From the NCBI RefSeq assembly GCF_007827975.1, contig NZ_VITT01000012.1: a stretch of DNA of 64,000 bases. One strand, given 5' to 3'. The notes under the pieces are model-generated. The model had not been told where the DNA came from, ran no database searches, and worked only from the letters and a program-made list of their open reading frames with translations. Source of the DNA: Nitrospirillum viridazoti (GTDB taxonomy: Bacteria > Pseudomonadota > Alphaproteobacteria > Azospirillales > Azospirillaceae). Both the position numbers and the translations under genes were made by a program. Numbering within the stretch: the stretch's first letter is position 1; each line of letters starts with the position of its first letter. Of this stretch, positions 59,754 to 64,000 are shown one piece after another.

Positions 59754-60473
59754 TCACCGCACAATGGTAGGCCGGCCGAGCGTGCCCGCCAAGACCGGCG
59801 GAGGGCTGGAGACGGCCTGCGGTGTCGACATGTTGGACACGAAATCGGATAGGCCGTCGCCCTGGATGCCGATGTGGCGGCGCATCAGGCTTTCCGCCCG
59901 ATCGGGGTCGCCCTCCAGCAGGGCGCGCACCACGTCGTCATGCTCCTGCACCGACTTCGCAACACGCCCCAGCTGGTGCAACTGGTTGCGGCGATAGGGG
60001 GACAGGCGGTTGCGCACCCGCCGCGTCTCTTCCTCCAGCTGGCGGTTGTGGCTGCCGGCGTAGATCACCTCGTGAAAGCGGGTGTTCATGGCGTAGTAAA
60101 CGTCGGGGTCGCCGGCCGCCGCCAGACGCTGGCATTCGGCGTGGACGGCCATCAGATCCGCCCGCTCCGCCGGCGTCATGCGGCGGGCGGCCAGGCGGGC
60201 GCACAGGCCTTCCAGCACGGCCATGATCTCGAACAGCTCCAGCACCTGGCGTACGTCCAGGCCGACCACCACGGCGCCCTGGCGCGGGCGGATTTCCACG
60301 AAGCCCTGGGCCGCCAGCATCTTCAACGCCTCCCGCACCGGGGTGCGCGAGGTGCCGAAACGTTGGGCCAGAACCTGTTCGTCCAGCCGCATGCCCGGCA
60401 GGGCGCGGCCGGCGCAGATATCGTCCTCCAACGCACGGGCCAATTGCTCGGAACGGGTTTCGGGAAGGGCCAT
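59754..60473 (-). CDS. matR: GntR/FCD-family regulator of the malonate genes
   Basis: This 239-residue GntR protein has a winged helix (LDEQVLAQRFGTSRTPVREA, about 31-50) and an FCD ligand domain with metal-binding His residues (NTRFHEVIYAGSHNRQLEEE). It is the first gene of the minus-strand mat operon and lies beside the divergent matPQM promoter, like the MatR regulators described for rhizobial malonate loci. Malonate as ligand is inferred from context. Two inverted repeats in the divergent region are probable operators. Confidence 0.9.
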   Translation of the reverse strand: MALPETRSEQLARALEDDICAGRALPGMRLDEQVLAQRFGTSRTPVREALKMLAAQGFVEIRPRQGAVVVGLDVRQVLELFEIMAVLEGLCARLAARRMTPAERADLMAVHAECQRLAAAGDPDVYYAMNTRFHEVIYAGSHNRQLEEETRRVRNRLSPYRRNQLHQLGRVAKSVQEHDDVVRALLEGDPDRAESLMRRHIGIQGDGLSDFVSNMSTPQAVSSPPPVLAGTLGRPTIVR

Positions 60474-60861
60474 GGGTCACCTCATCCGGGGCGGGGCAGG
60501 CGTTATCGGCGGCCGGCGGCCCACATCCCCTTGCCTGATTTTACGCATACACCAGTCCTCTTCATGCATGCAAGACGCACAATCTTGCGTTTCAGAGATT
60601 GACGCCCCCGAGCCGCTCTGACATGCTTGCGTCACCCAAGCATCTGCAAATAAAGACATATTTCGCCATTGCAGCATTTACTGAGCAATTGCGGAAGCCA
60701 GGATGATCAGCGCGCCGGAGTTGGCGCCCAAGTGCTTGAGCGGGCCGCCGCACCCGGCCCCGCCTTTACCCGTTTCCTTGTCAGAACCGACGCTTCAGGC
60801 CCAACCCCAACGCCGGACCAGAAGAAGACCGGCGCTTGCCCACGGTGAGGAACACGCCCCT
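60474..60861. other. mat divergent control region
   Basis: This 388-base region between matR and matP has no gene. It holds two inverted repeats (60570-60588 and 60623-60643) and an AT-rich stretch up to about 60700. GAGG lies about 13 bases before matP. Confidence 0.75.
60570..60643. promoter_or_regulatory. Two operator-like inverted repeats between matR and matP
   Basis: GCAAGA-N7-TCTTGC (60570-60588) and ATGCTTG-N7-CAAGCAT (60623-60643) share the same seven-base spacer and a CAAG core. Their spacing and place between divergent genes suggest two MatR sites controlling both directions. The match is by structure, not by a published consensus. Confidence 0.6.
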
Positions 60862-61938
60862 ATGTCGACCGATCAGACGCCCAACACCGCCTTGTCGCGC
60901 CGCGCCCTGCTGGGGGGCATGGCGGCCAGCCCCGTTGCCCTGACCCTGGGCAGCACGGTGCTGAGCGCCGGCGGCTTGCTCCCCAGCCTGGCCCAGGCCC
61001 AGACCACCTTGAAGATCTCCCACCAGTTCCCCGGCGGCACGCTGACGGAGGGCGACTTCCGCGACCGGCTGTGCCGCAAGTTCGCGGCGCAGGTGGAGGC
61101 GGAGACCAAGGGCGCCTTGAAGTTCGAGGTCTACCCCGCCTCCTCCCTCATGAAGACGGTGGCGCAGCTGCAGGCCCTGCGGAAGGGGGCCTTGGACTTC
61201 ACCCTCTATCCCATGCCCTATGGCGGTGGTGAGATACCGGAGATGAACCTGGGCCTGATGCCCTGCCTGGTAACCAGCTATGAGCAGGGCCTGGCCTGGA
61301 AGAAGAAGCCCATTGGTGAGGCGCTGACCAAGGCGCTGGAGGCCAAGGGCGTGAAAATCCTGACCTGGGTGTGGCAGGCGGGTGGCGTGGCCGCGCGCGG
61401 CACCCCGGTGCTGCATCCCGCCGACGTGAAGGGCATCAAGATCCGGGGCGGGTCGCGCGAGATGGACATGATGTTCAAGGCGGCCGGCGCCGCCGTCTCC
61501 TCCATTCCGTCCAACGAGATCTATGCCGGCATGCAGACCGGCAACCTGGACGCCGCCGTGACCAGTTCCACGAGCCTGATCTCCTTCAAGCTGGAAGAGC
61601 AGAGCAAGAGCCTGACCGCCGCCCGGCAGAAGAGCTTCTGGTACATGCTGGAACCCTTGATGATGTCCAAGATCGTGTTCGACGGCCTGCCCGCCGCCCA
61701 GCAGAAGGCCCTGCTGACGGTGGGTGAGTCGCTGGAGCCCTTCGGCCTGGAAGAAGCCAGGAAGGACGACCAGCGTGTGGCTGAGATCTATGCCAAGGCG
61801 GGCGTGAAGGTCGTCGACATGGACGACAAGGTGATGGACGAGTGGCGCGCCATCGCCCGCGACACCGCCTGGAAGGATTTCGCCGACCGTTCCGCCGAGG
61901 CCGCGGCCCTGCTGAAGCTGGCCGAGGACGTGGCATGA
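60862..61938 (+). CDS. matP: TRAP malonate transporter, periplasmic binding protein
   Basis: This 358-residue DctP-family binding protein has a Tat-type signal (SRRALLGGMAASPVALTLG, cleavage near AQA-QT) and the family pattern ISHQFPGGTLTEGDFRDRLC, with a carboxylate-binding region VKGIKIRGGSREMDMMFKAA. Tat export of a TRAP binding protein is known, but not the rule. The ATG at 60862 is where the signal starts; GAGG lies upstream. It overlaps matQ by four bases. Malonate as ligand is inferred from the mat genes across the divergent promoter. Confidence 0.88.
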   Translation: MSTDQTPNTALSRRALLGGMAASPVALTLGSTVLSAGGLLPSLAQAQTTLKISHQFPGGTLTEGDFRDRLCRKFAAQVEAETKGALKFEVYPASSLMKTVAQLQALRKGALDFTLYPMPYGGGEIPEMNLGLMPCLVTSYEQGLAWKKKPIGEALTKALEAKGVKILTWVWQAGGVAARGTPVLHPADVKGIKIRGGSREMDMMFKAAGAAVSSIPSNEIYAGMQTGNLDAAVTSSTSLISFKLEEQSKSLTAARQKSFWYMLEPLMMSKIVFDGLPAAQQKALLTVGESLEPFGLEEARKDDQRVAEIYAKAGVKVVDMDDKVMDEWRAIARDTAWKDFADRSAEAAALLKLAEDVA

Positions 61939-62516
61939 GGGCTGCCGAGCTTGACAAGGGGCCAGGGGCTGCGCGCCTGCCCCGGGGAGCGTCGGCGCCC
62001 ATTCGCTGGGCGGGCATGGCTTTGGCCTGGACCAATCGCATCATCGCCACCGTCGCGGCGGTGGCGGTGGTGGCCGCCGGCATCGTCATGACCGAAGAGG
62101 CCTTGGCCCGGTACTTCCTGCATCAGTCGTCCGACTGGCAGGATGAGACCGCCATTTTCCTGCTGGTCGGCGCAACCTTCCTCTCCGCGGCCTACGTCCA
62201 ATCCCGCCGGGGTCATGTCGCCATCGAGGCGGTGGGCGGGCTGCTGCCCGCAGGCGTGGAGCACGTGCGCCGCCGGGTGGCGGACCTGATCTCCTTCCTG
62301 TTCTGCGGCTTCTTCTCCTGGAAGTCCTGGGTGTTGTGCCATGAGGCCTGGGTGGAGGGGTACGCCACCTTCTCCTCCTGGGCGCCGCCCCTGTGGATCC
62401 CCTACCTCGCCATGTCGGCGGGCATGACCCTGCTGACCCTGCAGCTCGCCCTGCAACTGCTGGCGCCCCAGGCGGGGGATGACCCTATGGAAGGACGCGC
62501 CCATGGGCACGGTTGA
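61935..62516 (+). CDS. matQ: TRAP transporter small membrane subunit (DctQ type)
   Basis: This 193-residue protein has four membrane helices (first near IIATVAAVAVVAAGIVMTEE). The core motif DWQDETAIFLLVGATFLSAA and the RRGHVAIEAVGGLL stretch are typical of DctQ subunits. The start is an ATGA overlap with matP. It overlaps the matM start by 14 bases. It forms the membrane complex with MatM. Confidence 0.88.
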   Translation: MRAAELDKGPGAARLPRGASAPIRWAGMALAWTNRIIATVAAVAVVAAGIVMTEEALARYFLHQSSDWQDETAIFLLVGATFLSAAYVQSRRGHVAIEAVGGLLPAGVEHVRRRVADLISFLFCGFFSWKSWVLCHEAWVEGYATFSSWAPPLWIPYLAMSAGMTLLTLQLALQLLAPQAGDDPMEGRAHGHG

Positions 62517-63849
62517 GATCGGCCTGCTCTATGGCGGCGCCACCCTGGTGGCCCTGTTCGCCGGCCTGCCCATCGCCTTCGCGCTGGGTGCCGTCGCCGT
62601 GGTCTTCATGTACTTCTTCATGCCGGCGGCCTCGCTGGATACCGTCACCCAGAACGTGTACGAGGAGATGGCCAGCATCACCATGCTGACCATCCCCCTG
62701 TTCATCCTGAAGGGCGCCGCCATTGGCCGGTCACGCGCCGGTTCCGACCTTTATTCCGCCCTGCATGTATGGATGGGCCGGGTGCCGGGCGGCCTGGGCG
62801 TGGCCAACGTCTTCGCCTGCGCCCTGTTTGCCGCCATGGCCGGCAGCAGCCCCGCCACCTGTTCCGCCATCGGTAGCGCCGGCATTCCAGAGATGCGCCG
62901 CCGCGGCTATTCCCCCGGCTTCGCCGCCGGCATCATCGCCGCCGGCGGCACCCTGGGCATCCTGCTGCCTCCCTCCATCACCCTGATCCTCTATGCCGTC
63001 GCGGCGGAGCAGTCGCTGGGCCGCCTGTTCCTGGCCGGAATCGGGCCGGGGGTGCTGATGGTGGTGCTGTTCGCGATCTACGCCGTGGCGCGCTATCGCC
63101 AGGAAAAGGCGGCGGCTACGGCGGCCTACGCCCAAGGCGGGACGTGGTCAGAACTTCTGCGCACCGACACCTTCACAGCGCGCGAACGCTTCGCCGCCAT
63201 TCCGCGCGTGCTGCCCTTCGTCATCCTGCTGATCGGCGTGATGTTCGCGCTGTACGGCGGCATCGCCACCCCGTCGGAGACGGCAGGCTTGGGCGCCGTC
63301 CTGGCCTTGGTGATGGTGGCCGGCATCTACCGTATCTGGCGACCGGCGCAGGTGGGCCCCATCCTGATGTCCACCCTGCGGGAGTCCACCATGCTGATGA
63401 TGATCATCGGCATGTCGCTGCTGTATTCCTACGTGATGAGCTACCTGCACATCAGCCAGGGCGCAGCGGAGTGGATCGTGGGCATGCAGCTGTCGAAGTG
63501 GGTGCTGCTGGCCGCCATCCTGGCGCTGGTGGTGGTGCTGGGCTTTTTCCTGCCGCCGGTCAGTATCATCCTGATGACGGCGCCCGTCATCCTGCCGCCG
63601 CTGAAGGCCGCCGGGTTCGACCTGATCTGGTTCGGCATCATCATGTCCATTGTTATGGAGATGGGCCTGATCCACCCGCCGGTGGGCCTGAATATCTTCG
63701 TCATCAAAAACATCGCGCCGGACATCCCCCTGCGCGACGTGGTGATGGGGGTGCTGCCCTTCGTGGGCCTGATGCTGGTATCCATCCTGGCGCTGTGCCT
63801 GGTGCCGGGCCTCGCCACCTGGCTGCCGACCGCCGTCTACGCCGGCTGA
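62503..63849 (+). CDS. matM: TRAP transporter large membrane subunit (DctM type)
   Basis: This 448-residue protein has about twelve helices. Typical DctM motifs are GSSPATCSAIGSAGIPEMRR, GTLGILLPPSITLILYAVAA and MGLIHPPVGLNIFVIKNIAP. The ATG at 62503 has AAGGA upstream; an alternative at 62479 would extend it by eight residues. It completes the matPQM uptake operon that diverges from matR-matA-matB. An IS5-family element begins four bases after its stop. Confidence 0.9.
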   Translation: MGTVEIGLLYGGATLVALFAGLPIAFALGAVAVVFMYFFMPAASLDTVTQNVYEEMASITMLTIPLFILKGAAIGRSRAGSDLYSALHVWMGRVPGGLGVANVFACALFAAMAGSSPATCSAIGSAGIPEMRRRGYSPGFAAGIIAAGGTLGILLPPSITLILYAVAAEQSLGRLFLAGIGPGVLMVVLFAIYAVARYRQEKAAATAAYAQGGTWSELLRTDTFTARERFAAIPRVLPFVILLIGVMFALYGGIATPSETAGLGAVLALVMVAGIYRIWRPAQVGPILMSTLRESTMLMMIIGMSLLYSYVMSYLHISQGAAEWIVGMQLSKWVLLAAILALVVVLGFFLPPVSIILMTAPVILPPLKAAGFDLIWFGIIMSIVMEMGLIHPPVGLNIFVIKNIAPDIPLRDVVMGVLPFVGLMLVSILALCLVPGLATWLPTAVYAG

Positions 63850-63868
63850 ATTAGAGTCGCCTGTGAAG

Positions 63869-63909
63869 AATGACCCTGATCGGCTCAACTGGAGCTGATC
63901 AGGGTCATT
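63869..63909 (+). terminator. Long hairpin at the IS end, able to terminate matPQM transcription
   Basis: An 18-base arm at 63869-63886 (AATGACCCTGATCGGCTC) pairs, with one G-T, with 63892-63909 around an AACTG loop, followed by TTG on the plus strand. It lies inside the IS, overlapping the transposase stop. It would stop read-through from matM into the transposase. Confidence 0.6.
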
Positions 63910-64000
63910 TTGCTTTGAGTTTGGAGGACCAGGAAGAAGGCACGCCAAAGGTCTTTGAACCACCTGACGAGGAGGTGGAAGTTGAAGCCCGCGGCGGCGA
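63885..64000 (-). CDS. Transposase of IS5-family element, C-terminal part
   Basis: The minus strand from the window edge reads AAAGFNFHLLVRWFKDLWRA and then FFLVLQTQSKMTLISSS before a TGA at 63885-63887. The FN-FxLL-RW ending is what IS5-family DDE transposases show at their C-terminus. Only this tail is visible; the catalytic residues and start are outside the window. A long hairpin overlaps its stop. Confidence 0.65.
   Translation of the reverse strand, partial: AAAGFNFHLLVRWFKDLWRAFFLVLQTQSKMTLISSS

Larger units (their letters stand above)
63854..64000 (-). mobile_element. IS5-family insertion sequence, end inside window
   Basis: A transposase C-terminus runs in from the window edge on the minus strand. 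The left border is probably the GAGTCGCC at 63854 that follows TTA (63851-63853), since IS1031-group elements often begin GAG and duplicate a three-base TNA. The other end is outside the window, so border and group are not proven. Confidence 0.6.

Overview
The window is GC-rich chromosomal DNA with tightly packed genes and very long antisense open frames. The gene content fits an alphaproteobacterium: TRAP malonate uptake with MatA/MatB, PII/AmtB, an OprB-type porin, a TonB-dependent receptor with an EEIVVTGSRI plug, and many signal-peptide enzymes. Rhodospirillales/Azospirillaceae is the best guess and the genus cannot be fixed from this sequence. No tRNA, rRNA, CRISPR array, prophage or recognisable defence island was found.

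Layout. (1) 1-8.5 kb: the end of a TTC38-type TPR protein, then a peptide/nickel-type ABC importer in which the binding protein is fused to the first permease and the two ATPases are fused to each other. A convergent P1-family (N-terminal nucleophile) peptidase and an alpha/beta hydrolase follow. (2) 8.5-14.4 kb: a frameshifted remnant of a CadC-like winged helix, a VapBC-type toxin-antitoxin pair, and two tandem MacB/FtsX-type permeases without an ATPase, preceded by a good candidate sigma-54 promoter with an enhancer-like palindrome. (3) 14.4-18.4 kb: LacI and LysR regulators, DUF1203, a small membrane protein and an exported methyltransferase-fold protein. (4) 18.4-28.3 kb: a TonB-dependent receptor with an elaborate upstream region, two small proteins, an S10 peptidase, an MipA/OmpV protein and an S8 subtilase. 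(5) 28.3-32.3 kb: amtB-glnK diverging from a beta-barrel porin that has its own sigma-54-type promoter. (6) 32.5-40.6 kb: a cytoplasmic PAS kinase, a dCache hybrid kinase with a receiver gene, a NarL/LuxR response regulator and a DPP-IV-type peptidase. (7) 40.7-46.8 kb: Bfd, Tag, an L,D-transpeptidase-fold protein, a flavin reductase, OprB and bacterioferritin. (8) 46.9-56.5 kb: Kup diverging from a Kir channel, a PafA-type phosphatase, an ABC-2 pair, an MFS carrier and a DUF465 microprotein. (9) 56.6-63.85 kb: a complete malonate catabolic locus, matR-matA-matB diverging from a matPQM TRAP transporter. An IS5-family element begins four bases after matM and runs off the window.

The locus-level logic that can be read: malonate is imported by MatPQM, activated by MatB and decarboxylated by MatA to acetyl-CoA, under MatR. 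Ammonium uptake (AmtB/PII) is paired with an outer-membrane channel. Peptide degradation and uptake recur (S8, S10, S9B and P1 peptidases plus a peptide importer). Iron storage is split between bfd and bfr, 5.4 kb apart.

The most notable non-coding signals are a family of three GTAG-headed palindromic repeats with covarying stems (46.2, 50.2 and 54.5 kb), two sigma-54-type promoters, and paired operator-like palindromes in the mat divergent region. I found no clear new multi-gene system. The best leads are the sigma-54-controlled orphan permease pair and the amtB-glnK/porin unit.
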